Source of the DNA: Ectobius pallidus
Taxonomy: Eukaryota; Arthropoda; Insecta; Blattodea; Ectobiidae
Direction: 5' to 3'
Length of the DNA stretch: 64,000 nucleotides
Assembly (NCBI GenBank): GCA_964059195.1
Contig: CAXKWD010000007.1
Location: 149,345,769-149,409,768 of the forward strand
The notes below the pieces were generated by a model that was not told the origin of the DNA, made no database searches, and saw nothing but the letters and a program-made list of their open reading frames with translations. Numbering within the stretch: the stretch's first letter is position 1; each line of letters begins with the position of its first letter. This document shows positions 46,069-58,086 of the stretch, one piece after another. A program made the position numbers and the translations under genes.

Positions 46069-47345
46069 TTAATTTTCTGAGTCTTGCGAAGGAGGATGTG
46101 TTGTGTTATCTGGTTGTAGGAGAGCTGGTGTGTTGTCTTCTGACGGTGAAACCCTCTCTTGCCGTGGACATAAAAATGGTACAATATAACGGTAAAATAA
46201 TATGAAAACGATAAATGCGAAAACAACAGAGCCTATGTAGGGCCACGGGTTCAGACCCTCATCTTTGTCGCTTTTCGATGTTGACTTAACAGTTGAGCTA
46301 TCGCTCTTAGCAGAACTTTTGACTTCGCTGTTTGTACTTGGTATAGTTGTAATTGTGCTAGAATGACTATTATTGCTTTCCTTTGCGCTATGATTGTTTT
46401 CTTTCGTGACAGATCTTGGCGTTGTCATCAAGTCGTCGCTTTTCATAGTTTCTGTTTGATTGGTTAAGATGTTCGTAGAGTAAATGGAAGATATCAACAT
46501 TTTGCAATAGATTAAGCCAGTTCCTGGAAACCGTTGCACAAGCTCTGCGAGATCATTTCCACAAAACGGGATGTTATCAGCCAGGAGGAGTGACGTTAGA
46601 TTCTGCAAAGGTTCCAGATCGGCCATTTTCAGAAACTGAAGATTGTTGTTACTGAGGTCCAACACCATAAGACCTCTTAGGGAAAAGAACGTACTTGAAG
46701 ATACCCTGGAAATGTTACAGGAACTGAGTTCAAGCTTGAAAAGAGAAGCTGAAACCAAGAAGGGAGAGTCTTGAGGGACATACAGGAGAGGATTGTTATT
46801 CAAAATGAGTTCCTGAAGATTTGGGCATCCCAAAAATGACTCTGGGTGGACTTTATGGAGTTTGTTTCTAGACAGATCCAGCAGTTCCAGGCTTTTCTGT
46901 CCCTTAAATGCACCGGGATCGAGCTCGCAAAGACCGTTGTCGGTTATGATTAGGTCAGTTAAGTTGAATTCCTTGAAACTATTGTTGGCGAGGGTCAAAA
47001 TATCATTGAAGGATAGATCAAGTGATTTGATTGGTACAAGACTGATGATCTTCGGCACTTCTCGGAGGTGACTTTCTCTGCAGTCAGCGGTTTTTGGTGT
47101 TTCACAAACACAATAGGATGACAGGCAGTGTTTAGATTGTGCTACTTGAGTGCACCAGAACATCATTATCGACGTTAGTACAATAATCTGAAAATAAAAG
47201 AAAAATATGTCAAACTCGCTTACGATCCACTCTAGCGTAAGTGTGGAGCTTCCTTCATACTCACAATTTGACGTGGTTTAACCAGATAATTTTTCTTTTG
47301 AGCTAACGGGACCTCGGCTGTGTGTGTTGTGTATTGCGAAGGCAT
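46069..47345 (-). CDS. LRR gene B: single-pass leucine-rich-repeat membrane protein with Ser/Thr stalk
   Basis: Two-exon minus-strand model: 47345-47265 and 47187-46069, about 399 aa. A 77-bp intron runs from GTGAGT to TTTTATTTTCAG. Both exons are in phase 0, and an in-frame TAA lies four codons before the ATG. Residues 1-27 are a basic/polar lead and 28-43 a hydrophobic signal segment. C48, C53, C55 and C63 form the N-terminal LRR cap. Six to seven LRRs span about 75-240, followed by a reduced C-terminal cap (two Cys). A Ser/Thr/Asn-rich stalk at about 262-335 looks heavily O- and N-glycosylated. A membrane helix lies at about 344-367, with a 32-residue Pro/Ser-rich tail. If the 5' exon is not used, translation could start at the Met-Met pair (residues 35-36), but this would cut the signal segment. 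Paralogue of genes A and C. Confidence 0.85.
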
Positions 47346-47349
47346 GATT

Positions 47350-47810
47350 AGATCTTAACAAAATAATATGGTTAAAAAATGTTTCTTGCTTACCATAGGC
47401 CTACATTAATCCATGTTAGCAACGACGAAATTAAATCTTAAAATCCTAAACTGATGGCATTAGGACTACGTAGCCTACGTTTAATCTACGTTATTTTAAA
47501 ATTCTTTTTTGGTTCGGAAACACAACCTTTTGTTGTTATTTACGTTGTAAGACTGTTATATATAACTTAACAGGCAAGTTCGAAGCTAACAAAACGAGCT
47601 TATAACAATCAAACGCCATGCGACGTTTTATGTTATTTTGAATTGTAGATTTTAAAATTAAAATAATTTCAGTTCATTAGAATACTAATCGAAAAACTTT
47701 ATTGGTAACTTCGTATTGTAGTGGAATTCAGACTCTTTTGGTTGGCAACAATTTGTTTGAAACAATTCACGTATGATAACAGTTGCTGATACCAGAAACA
47801 TTTGTCGAAA
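47350..47810. other. Upstream region of gene B
   Basis: No clear TATA box or initiator that I can defend. A block at 47695-47795 matches 20490-20605 in reverse, so it is repetitive. Confidence 0.4.
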
Positions 47811-47814
47811 ATAC

Positions 47815-49516
47815 TTATTGTAAACACCACAGCAGTTTGTATTGTAGCAATAAAGATTTTCTTCTTTCTTTTTAAATGGCACATATTTGCTAGAGACAAT
47901 TTGATGGGCATGCCAGTTCAGAAGGATTTCTGTAGTATAACAAGTAGTTCTTTAGTAACAAAATAAGTGTGTTTTATAATGTAAACTCATGCATAACGCA
48001 CTGTCATAAATTATTTTTCGCAATTCACTACTTAAAAAACTAATTAGGGTAAGTCAGGGAGAGTTGCCGCATATTTTGCGTTTGTTATTACCATCTCCTT
48101 CTAAATTCTTCAATTTAGCTGAAAACTTAGAGGTTGAAAATTCATTATATCTACTTCACTAAATTTAAAGAACAATAGCTAAAAAATAAAAATCGAGTGT
48201 GTTACAGAGTGGCAAAAAAAAGTTGTCACTGCGGCGTCTCTCCCGGGCATACCAGTAGAGATGCCGCTCCTAGTCAGGGAGATTTGCCGCAGAAGGAAAT
48301 GATCATAATTCATATCATAATTCATACAAAAATTAATTCACTGCAAGACTTTAATACCTTAGTATATTATTACTGTATTTGGAAAAAATTAAATTAAAAA
48401 ACAGGCTATAGGAACTTCGAAAGCAATTCAGCTTGCGTTCGTGTTTGTAGTTATGGCCGCTATTTTTCTTTCTTTAATTTTTGTCACTTTCTTTCCTTAA
48501 AAGTTTTCGGTCACAGTCAATGTACATATCCTCAAACATCGTACAGGATTCATGTAGCCACTTTTGACACACAACGAACTGGATCCATTCTTGGTCATTA
48601 GGAAGTAGTTCTCCCAGCAACGATTTGAATCAGAACATCAGGCGTAGCAGTGGTTTTCCTTTTCACGATTGCTCGACCTACAGAACTACCTGTTTTTAGT
48701 AGACTGTTCCTTCCTCACTGTGTTCTGGTTTCCCTTCTGCATTTTTAGTTCTTCTACATGTGCAGCTTCAGTTAGAAGTCCTGATGGTATGAAATATTAA
48801 AATAAAATCATATTCTAATTAAATATTCTGAAACCAGTAAATATAATTATATTGAATTAAAGAATTAAATACTATCGTTCATTACGATTACTAAATAGAA
48901 TTTTCCGAGTGAAATTTTCTGTTCAAATTAGTTGAACACGGAAATTTTGCATGCGGCGTCTTCACCTGACTTTTGTGCGGCGACTCTACCAATCTTCCGG
49001 TGGAGATGCCGCAGCTAATTAGTACAACATCGAATGACAAAGATGGATGAAATCACATCCAATGGCATGAACAGTGATTCTTATAACACCCACTGTGCAC
49101 TAAATGTGGATTTTTTACAGTAAAAAAACATTTCAAGTACATCTAATGAAACTGTGCAAAAACTTTGTACGTAAAATATTGGTACTTACAAGACAAAACA
49201 ATCAGTAAACATGTAAGAAATGCCGCTAAATTCTACAACTTCAGCTCACAATAGCTCTCTCGCAACAATGAGGAAGAGTACTTATTGCCATCTATTAGAA
49301 ATATCGGGAACCTATACTTTTCGTATATGCGGCATCTCTACCGGCGCGGCAAATCTCCCGGAATTGCCCTATAAGTAATAATGGTAAATTTATTGGTGAT
49401 TTTATAAAAATGGGGGGGGGGTCATTTTTTCACTATTTTTAGGACATAAATGTATTTTTTATTTTGCATTTTTTCACTGTTTTATGGTCATTAAATGCAT
49501 TGCCCTAGTCATTACA
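47815..49516. mobile_element. hAT-like element R, copy 2, interrupted
   Basis: Shares TATTGTAAACACCA, GATGGGCATGC and AACGCACTGTCAT with 7783-8528, in the same order. It then resumes after a 1.3-kb insertion at AAGTAATAATGG and ends ATTGCCCTAGTCATTAC. Its left end is not preserved. Confidence 0.7.
48047..49369. mobile_element. Pogo-like transposon nested in element R
   Basis: The inverted ends are GGGTAAGTCAGGGAGAGTTG and GGGCAATTCCGGGAGATTTG (right end inverted), both continuing CCGC. Flanked by TA (48045-48046 and 49370-49371), and copy 1 of element R shows the uninterrupted site. Minus-strand fragments near 48720-48500 read as a decayed C-terminal Cys-rich transposase tail (pattern W-I-Q...C.K..H/Y...C). 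Several internal GCGGC-TCTCTACC inverted words lie at 48230, 48955 and 49330. Confidence 0.82.
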
Positions 49517-49519
49517 ATT

Positions 49520-50080
49520 TGGTGCTCATAAGTCAATAATTTAGCGAAATAGGGTTAAAATTTTTATTAAATTGACTTCATGCCTTCTTAGTGGTCGATA
49601 AAAACTCTATTCTTAATCATTCATCAACAGCTATACCTATATCATAATTTAGAGTTTTCATAAATTGCAAAATTTACAGACTAATCACATGACTGCATTA
49701 TTTCTTTTATACCAAATTCCAGGGCTACAAAAATGTTTCATTTCTGTTTTTTTTCCTCAGTGTTGCAAGATATAGATCGTCATTTTTCACAATTTTCTCG
49801 ACCACTACACAATATTCACTGTTCCTTTGTTTCGCATCATTTCAAATATTAGAAGTCAGTGGCGGGCAAACCCTTGGGAGATTTTATGTTATAACAGGAA
49901 GAATTGAATCCATAGACCAAAAATTCTCTTAATAAAAGTTGCTTGTCTATGTCCCCTCTATACACAGGTAAAATATTTCGGTGTTATTCATTAACACTCT
50001 GTATATTATCTAAGATAGAATAAAAGTTTTTATTTGAAAGAGCATACTACGAGATAATATGTTGTTACTTATAGCCTGGG
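49520..50080. other. AT-rich intergenic DNA
   Basis: No supported feature. Confidence 0.4.
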
Positions 50081-50081
50081 G

Positions 50082-50395
50082 ATAGGCCTTAGCGTAGTGG
50101 TTGAGGCGCTGCGCTACAAACCGGAAGGTCGCGGGTTCGATCCCCGATGAGGTCGTTGGAGTTTTTCAATTGGCCTAATCCTTCTGGTGGCACTATGACC
50201 CTGGGGTCGACTCAGCCTCCAACAGAAATGAGTACCAGGAGCAATCCTGGGGGTAAAGGCGGCCGGTGCGTAAGGCTGACAACCTTACCACCTTCATATG
50301 CCGATGTCTAAAAATCTGGGAGCCTCAACCTCCTGGAACCCTCTGGGCCTCCATGGCCTGTAATAGGGAACACTTTACTTACTTACTTACACACA
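50082..50395 (+). mobile_element. tRNA-derived SINE, family 3, copy 1
   Basis: A-box AGTGGTTGAGGCG, B-box GGGTTCGATCC, then CCTTCTGGTGGCACTATGAC, GGGGTCGACTCAGCCTC and GGGCCTCCATGGCCTG, ending in TTAC repeats. Matches 59560-59858. Confidence 0.92.
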
Positions 50396-50407
50396 CTTTA
50401 CTTATAG

Positions 50408-50575
50408 CCTAGTCGCCGGAATCGGCCTGAGTGATACAATCTGGCTTTCTGTGCCCTAGGTTGCGAGTTCCATCCCAGCCCAGGTAGTTGGCATTTATAT
50501 GTGCATGAAAGTGACAGGCCCATGTCTGTAGATATACAGGCATGTGAAAGAAGATAGACATGTAGATAAACATTG
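50408..50575 (+). repeat. tRNA-like SINE fragment
   Basis: B-box-like GGTTGCGAGTTCCATCCC follows an A-box-like CCGGAATCGGCCTGAGTG. Single copy, low certainty. Confidence 0.4.
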
Positions 50576-50621
50576 TAATATTCCTTTCAGCATTCAAATT
50601 TTCTGATAGGTATTATACATA

Positions 50622-53229
50622 GAGGTGTACAAATCTCGATTTTAGCTTGCCCATACCCGCTTGAACGCCAGGCAAGCAAGTTGCCAGCGTCATAGCTAGG
50701 AAGCAGGCAGGTTTCTTTAAGCTTGATGGGTCAGGTCAAACCCAGCCTAGGCAAGTCAGAATAAGCTTGTGACATTCCTATCAGCTAAACAACTGTAGTT
50801 GATAGTGTAGGTAATACTTTCTTGCTTTTCTACAATCTGGTAGAAGAAATTCACCATGCAGATAAATAAAAGGTGGATAAAGTATTAAAATCCTTTTAGC
50901 GTCTTAACACAATTATTATTTTTATTAGGTAGATTTCGAAGAAAAATCTACCTAATGACTTTCAAAAAATTCGTTCATATCTTTACGTTTCATGCCTCCC
51001 TAAGTACGAAACCACCGCCTGTTAAAAAAAATTGAGATATTTATATTTATATACAGTATATGTATATGTATATATATGTATATATATATCTTTACACGCT
51101 AGCAGCCGTAATTTTCAAGATATTTGAATCAAATTTTATTATGTTATTTCTAGGCCCAATAGCTCAGACAAGTTCGTTAATGAGCAAAATTGGCGCAAGA
51201 GGGTGGTCGGGGGTTGAAATTTTAAAACATTTATATCTCGGCCCCTATGAAGTATAGAGGGAAACTTTGATTGAATAAATTAGAGTACTCCTTATGGAGT
51301 TCACAGTGACACCAACGATTCAGGGGTTTTGGGAGTACGAGTGGAAGTGGGGGTGTTACCGCCAGGCGACCCTTACTCTGGTAGTGGACCGTATTGAAAA
51401 CTATTTGTGGGTTCGATTCCCGGCGATAACATGCGGAGGAGAGAAAAATTGAGGAGAAGAATTGGGTTGCATTTCCAATCTTCAAATGGGTAAATTAACA
51501 TACAAGAATTATGCACACGTGGGCGATGACGTTGCTCGATTAACATAAACTTGATGGTTTGGAATAGATGCAATTCTTGAATTCTGCAGTTCTAGTTGTA
51601 TCCATGTACACATATAGATGCACTGGTAGACTGTATTATTCGTAGGACCATTTGTTGACGTGATAAATATAGCTTGTAGAAATTGTTAATTCGAAGCTAG
51701 AAGATTGTATTGAATGCTGAATTTAAAACTATTCAGAGCACTAGTTCAAAAAGCAAGATTGTATAAATAAGCTTGAACACTTTATTTCCAAGCATAAATG
51801 TCTGTATTTATTTAACAATTCGCAGTTGCATAGAATCTCTTTATGACTACTAAATCTCACCGAATTGAAAGACTAATCGTAGTCCTTGGAAAACGTACCT
51901 TTTTCTTGTGAATTATATTACTCACAGAATTGAAATGATTGATATCTCCTTTTGATGGTACAATGTCCAGAGATAGAACGAAGCACCTTTAGCGACGTCT
52001 AAATGAATCCTTGTGATGTTGAAATTATGTTGAACGATGCAAGATAATTGGATTTCTTAATCCAACACAAAATGAAGATAAAGGCTTTTCGCCCGAAATT
52101 TAGCACTGTATGACGTGCTAAATGATTTGTTGAATAGAGCACATTGCCCTTGAGAAACAGAATGGAACACTCAAATCGTAGTCCATTTTTTGAAGAAGGA
52201 AGTTGAAGTGAATAATAAGGACAACTGAAGGTTGAAAACAATAAAAAATCGCTAATCCAATGATAATAGCTTCACTTAAAAATAAGATTAATTAATCAAT
52301 ACATTAAAACGCACTATGCTAAATATAATAATAAATAAAATAAAAACAGAATTGATAAATTAGTAGTTATTTAAAAAATAAATAAATCATTTTGGAGTTG
52401 AGATTAAAATAACAATTGCCAAGACATACATTGAATTGATTGAACTGTAAGCCTATAAAGACAAATGAAAAAATCAAAGCCATCTGAAGTAAATTTATGG
52501 CAAGCAAGAAAGAAGGTATTACATGACGTAACAGGGGGTATGGGGATGGGAATTCGAAATTTTCGAAACTACGTCTTGTGGGGTATCGTTGAAAAGCTCT
52601 TGATGAGTACTCTACAAATCAATAACTAGTTTCTTGATAGTTCTCATATAAGGCGAGATTTGAATGTTTGAAAAAGTTCTCTTTCCTCTTTTTTGCAGTT
52701 ATTATTGCGGGTTTGTCATGCCAAGGCTAAAGAAGAAGAGTGCTACGCAGCGACAGTAAATTAAAACAAAAGCACTTCGAAATCTACCTCAGTTTGTAGG
52801 CTTGCCTAAAGGGATTTTTGTTATTGTTATTAATGATTTTATGATGTTTTCTCGAAAATGTTTGAAAATTTTTCCCATGCCGGACTAGTACCTTTGTTCA
52901 TTGATAATTCAAACTGTCCACATTTTAGTTTCTCCTCGGCTTCCTTCAGGGTAAAATTCTCTAAACACATCTGAAGTTCCTCAACTACGTAACTGCACGA
53001 CTTACCAGTGCACTGCTATACCCAGTTTCATATTCTTTCCGCCAGGCCTTGTAGTTTCCTTAGGTCCTGTGCAACCCACCAAGTTATGAAGAGCTTGTGA
53101 CTCATAGCGACAGCATTTCTTATCATCGTTGTAATCTGGCTTGCTTTCAAGTCAAGCAAGTTAAAAGCTGTGACTGGTTGCAGAATTTCAAAGGGGCAGG
53201 CAAGCTAAAATCAGAATATGTACACCTAA
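50622..53229. mobile_element. Possible 2.6-kb hAT-like transposon with decayed gene
   Basis: Left AGGTGTACAAATCTCGATTT then TAGCTTGCC. The right end inverted is AGGTGTACATATTCTGATTT then TAGCTTGCC, about 29 bp with few mismatches. Between them, minus-strand frames at about 53100-52880 read a stretch with C-x(n)-C and SPAWEKFSNIFE patterns that could be transposase remains. No convincing 8-bp flank match. A SINE-like B box (GGTTCGATTCCCGG at 51410) lies inside, so the element holds later insertions. Confidence 0.5.
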
Positions 53230-53537
53230 CATAATAGTGCTTTTAGGCTGAACTTTTACAAATATCTTATGTAAAAGACCTCATGAGGGACAATATTCCA
53301 GAACACCAGCGATAAAAACAGGCCTAAGTTACAGTACTCCCGTCATTAAATAACCATCAAACCGACTGAGAAGTCAACAGAATACTGGAAATGTAGAATA
53401 TTGAGAGCTTTATGTACTTGCCTGTTTCAATGTCAACGCCATTTTGTGTTGCATGAAGCCACTCCAGAAATAACGGCCGGACTTGGTCGGTGAATTGCTA
53501 CTATCAGAAAGCGTTCATTGTAAATGCAATAGGCATA

Positions 53538-53678
53538 GAAGAACAGAATTAACTAACTACAAATGATATCTAGATGTAGACATGTAGATCGAATGAATTA
53601 AGGATTTGAAGAACAGAATTAACTAACTACAAATGATATCTAGATGTAGACATGTAGATCGAATGAATTAAGGATTTG
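53538..53678. repeat. 70-bp tandem duplication
   Basis: Two back-to-back copies of a 70-bp unit beginning GAAGAACAGAATTAACTAAC, identical as far as I can see, so recent. Confidence 0.95.
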
Positions 53679-53679
53679 G

Positions 53680-55075
53680 TTATTACTGATAATTATTATA
53701 CCCTAATCTACGGTTATCTGCTGTAAGTTAATCTCTAAAGTTTCTTGCTCTCACTCTTATCAATATGAAGGTTATTACCATCTTTTGAATTGTACAGTAA
53801 TTATCAAAGCAATTTCTTGCGAAATGACTTACTGGAAACGGATTAAGAAATGTGAACCGATAGCCGATAATCTTGAAACAGGATATCCCAGGAGGAACAG
53901 AGCAATCATAGACTAAAAGTGTTACTCACTTTTTTCAGCATTTGATCCTTCCGCATTAAGCTTATTTCTAAAGAAATCTAACAGTCACCATCTTTCTTCT
54001 TCTTCTTCTTCTTCTTCTTCTTCTTCTTCTTTATCCACTTTTCCTGCATGTTTTAGATTTCGAACATGGATACATCATTAAAGTGGGACACTTTCTTCTG
54101 TCTCTTCACGTGCTGTAAGTATTATAGGAAGGTGTAGTACTGAAATTCGATGACGCTTTTTTAGCGCTAATATACGCTTTGGAATAAGTCTAATTTCTTG
54201 TGAAAAATCTGTTGCCGTCTGTATGAGAAAAGTAAAGCAAATAACATTTAAATTCATGACATGAAACATTTTACGACATTCTCTTACTATTACTTGTCTA
54301 TAAATTCACATGGGGAAATTTTTTGTATCGATACGCTTTCAGACTATTGTTTTGAAAACTTGGATCACATTAGATTTGTTAATTTTTTTAAGCTAATTGG
54401 CATATTGATTTCATTAATTTTTCATAGGTAATCCCACGAGAGATTACGAGTTTAACCAGAGAATCATGAGTGCGAAGACCGAGCGAATTTATCTGTTGAA
54501 ACACTATTCACTGGAACCTGACTTCCCCTAAAATTGTTAATAATTTCGTACTGAATGGTCTAGGGCGGGGTGCGGTTTTGGGAATGGAATCGGATATTTT
54601 AAATTAGTAACCCTTGTTGGAATAGAAAAAAATCTTAAAAATGGAATGCTCAGACGCAGGACACTTATTAACAAATACTGTGCTTAAATAGCATATTTTT
54701 AAACTTGGAAGAATACTTATCAGTTATCACAAGAAAGCCCAAAGACTCTTAGAACGTAATTAGGTTTTATAGCGGAGAGGGTATGTGTTCTTTCCAGTTT
54801 TACCACTTCCTGGTGCCAACTAACAGAGAACGGTAACTAGCATTAAAAACTCAGTTTAAAAAATGTTATTTTGAATAAAACTTTGTGTTTGTGTGATGTT
54901 TTTGAGTATTTATTGCTGAAGTTTGTGTTTACAATTTATTCCTGTTTATTTACCTAAATGTTCAATTATATTACGTTCTTTGTACTTACATAATTATTTG
55001 GCTTGTGGGATAAGTGAGTCAACGACAATTTACGCCATGTCTTGTTCAGCTGATTTCCATGGTGGGCTTTATTAC
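53680..55075. other. Intergenic DNA with a CTT microsatellite
   Basis: (CTT)n at 53993-54031. No gene is supported. Confidence 0.5.
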
Positions 55076-55077
55076 AT

Positions 55078-56345
55078 ACTAGCAGGTGCCCGCGGCTTTG
55101 CCCGCGATAATGAATTCAAATATTAAAAATTAAGAGCGTAGTAGTTAAAGTTATATTCATATTTATTATAGCTATATTTATTATAACTGTTAGTTATATT
55201 TATTATATAAGTCATATTTAGTTCTAATAGTTTAATAGCATAATAGTTATATTTATTAACACTTATACACGAATCATTCATAAACTAAACGATTAATAAT
55301 TATAATGAAACAGCTAAAAATCTGGCTTTGGAGTGCATTCCACGAATAGAAAGCGCCACATGGGAGAAACGACCTCGGATTCGAGTTCCCGGGTCCAGAA
55401 GATCCCTGCATATTGAGTTCCGTCCAAATTGCACATTTAGGGCCGGTATTATAATCATGGTTTAACCTTCAGTTTTAGTTTAAACTTGAGTTTTTCAAAT
55501 ATTTGCGTATTATAAACGATAACTACAAGTTAACCTTCAGTTTAACCTAACTGGACCTTTTCTACCGTTTAACCTACAGTTTAAGACGTAATAATTATTT
55601 TAATGAAAACGGCTATAAAAACACGATTATAAGACAGTATCAACAAATTCAATTTCGGATACAACATGCTATGAGAAGGTGAGACAAAACTTAAAGTAAT
55701 TCTATTTGTTTACTTTCCGGAACGGAAAGAATATAGAAGATTGTATATTGAAACAAATACTAATACAATATCATTTTTATGAGCAATGAACAGCTATTTA
55801 TTTTAGCTGTGATTGAAATCAACTTACACTGAGCAAAACTGAGTTCAATTTTGATTAATTAACCGTTTCTTGAATAATAAAATTTCTAGCTTCAATTTCT
55901 CTACATACATACAAACAAACAAATACAAGCGAATTAGCAGATTTTATTGTTTTTCTTTTATTTCCAAGGCCAATTCGTCTTCTTTTTTCAGCCAACAGGT
56001 CTACCAACACCATTGCACTACGGTTTAACTTAACCAGAACATTATAAAACGGCAGCTAGAGTTAAACTTTAGATTTGGTTTAACTTAATCTAAAGATCAA
56101 CTTTGTTTATAATACCGGGCCTTAGGGCTATATTCATTATCCCTCTTCCGTCTAGGTTGAAAATTTAAGATTTCTGTGTGCTTTGACATTATAAACAAAC
56201 GAATCGACCAGGGTGAACTTACAAAATTCAAGCGATCGCGATGCTTTTATTTCCAAGTTATGAGAAAAAGGCAAAGCCACCTGCAATTAATTTTACTATT
56301 GAAATGTATTACAAAAAACTGATGCATGGAGAGCGCACATACAGG
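55078..56345. mobile_element. ACTAGC-type dispersed element, copy 2, interrupted
   Basis: ACTAGCAGGTGCCCGCGGC at 55078, AATGAAACAGCTAAAAATC and GGAGTGCATTCCACGAATAG match 39083-39470. After a Harbinger insertion it resumes with GCGATCGCGATG, ATTTCCAAG and ACAAAGCC-like blocks, ending near ACTGATGCATGGAGAGCG. The (TA)n end is absent. Confidence 0.7.
55440..56121. mobile_element. PIF/Harbinger-type MITE nested in the ACTAGC element
   Basis: Inverted ends GGGCCGGTATTATAA / GGCCCGGTATTATAA (right inverted), flanked by TTA (55437-55439 and 56122-56124), the TWA target of Harbinger elements. GTTTAACCT words recur near both ends. Confidence 0.8.
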
Positions 56346-56349
56346 CAAA

Positions 56350-57215
56350 CCCTTTCTCTTATTATTGCATACATTTATTTTGTAACTTGTGTGCATAATA
56401 CGATCTAACATTACTGCTTTAAATGAAAATTACTCGGATCGTTTTTGGATATAGCTCTGCGGTAGGATGTGGACACTAAATAAATGGACATGGATTTCAT
56501 TCCCAGATATATTATGTGATGAGTACATTGCTATACTACTTCCTTTTGCATCTATGGCTTTCATGTAAGATATATGTACACCCAAGAAACCAAAAAAATT
56601 CTGAAAAATTGCATTTCTTGAAAACGGAGTATTTAGTAGACAGTTCTTTTCTCTTTCATTTCATATATTCATTTTTAAATTCTGGCTGCTAGTTTCTTAG
56701 ATAGAGTCCTTTTTCTAAAAAGCTTCATTTTGCCATGCCCATTGATCAGCTATCAAATTTCAGTTTTTTTAATTTTCCCTCTCTGCTAAAACTTATAATA
56801 TTGACTATTAACTGCCACTAATCCACTAGTAAGTAAGTGAAGCCATGTGCTGAGCAAGTATGACCTGTTTGAACTTCCTGTTTTCTTGTTTAACCTACAT
56901 AATAAGTTGTATATTGTATGTTAAGGGTAAAGGTGGAATAGTGTATTAAATATTTAACCTACATGTGTTTTCCATACGTTTCGATACAAGGTTTGCTTTC
57001 GTCTCAATTTTCCGGAAGTACTAAATAGCTTGTTATTCAATTATTTCAAACATCATAATTCTTCTATAACTTAACATACAAAAGTATTTTTGGTGTTATT
57101 TGGAAATTTGAAATGTTCTCTAATGCTTGACGTGGATAAATTTCTGATATATGAATTTTCTACTGTGTTCTAGATTTTTGTTTATAATGATGTGAACAAA
57201 AAAATATTTTCATTT
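56350..57215. other. AT-rich intergenic DNA
   Basis: No supported feature. Confidence 0.4.
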
Positions 57216-57217
57216 TA

Positions 57218-57771
57218 CGAGGGTCATTTCAAAAGTTCTGCACACTGTAAGATAAAATTGAAGAAAATAATTTATTTTACAAAATACCTTTACAGGCCTT
57301 CAATATAATCTTCATTCTTGCTTATGACAGCTTCCCAACGTTTTGGCAAATTCTGTATTCCGGATAGGGCACCTTCATTGTTGAGCTGTCTGATTACTCA
57401 GGTCACCTCACTGGAAGCTTCATCAATTGTAACAAAACGTTTTCCACGGAGTAGTTCCTTCAATTTGGGAAACAAATCAAAGTTTGGTGGGCTCAAATCA
57501 GGACTGAATGATGGGTGGGGAAGTCTTTCTCATCCATAGACGTGGAAAACGTTTTGTTACAATTGACGAAGCTTCCAGTAAGGTGACATGAGTAATCAGA
57601 CACCTAAACAATGAAGGTGCCCTATACGGAATACAGAATTTGCCAAAAAGTTGGGAAGCTGTCATAAGCAAGAAAAAAGATTATATTGAAGGCCTGTAAG
57701 GGTATTTTGCAAAATAAATTATTTTCTTCCATTCTATCTTGCAGTGTGCAGAACTTTTGAAATTACCCTCG
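57218..57771. mobile_element. Fold-back mariner (two 3' halves head to head)
   Basis: Ends CGAGGGTCATTTCAAAAG and its near-complement, flanked by TA. Both halves encode the same transposase C-terminus in opposite directions (e.g. RGKRFVTIDEASSEVT, VIRQLNNEGAL, LPKRWEAVISK), joined by an 85-bp unique centre (57450-57538) that reads PDLSPPNFDLFPKLKE on the minus strand. It is thus an inverted duplication of about 230 bp, not a functional gene. Confidence 0.9.
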
Positions 57772-58086
57772 TATATAAATCTATGCAACAATTTAAAATC
57801 TTAAGTATCCAAAAAGCCTAAATGTCAGGTACTAGAGGATTATCCTGTCTACAAAATGGTGAAAAATTAATGTTTTTATCTTTCATAGTTTTTAAATAAT
57901 CATGTTTCAAGTTTATAGTCAAAATTTTCAAGAAAACAATTTTTATAAACAAATTATAAACAATTAGAAAACAGTTTTCCTGTGAACTGTCTTAATATAA
58001 ATGTCTTATAATATTTATACAAAACTGAGAGTCCTAATGTTTAAAAATAAAATTTTCATACCTAAACCTGTGCAATGGCTTGAAGC

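Noticed and set aside
48230..49015. CRISPR-like spaced repeats (GCGGC words)
   Set aside because: Irregular spacing, inverted orientation, inside a transposon; eukaryotic context.
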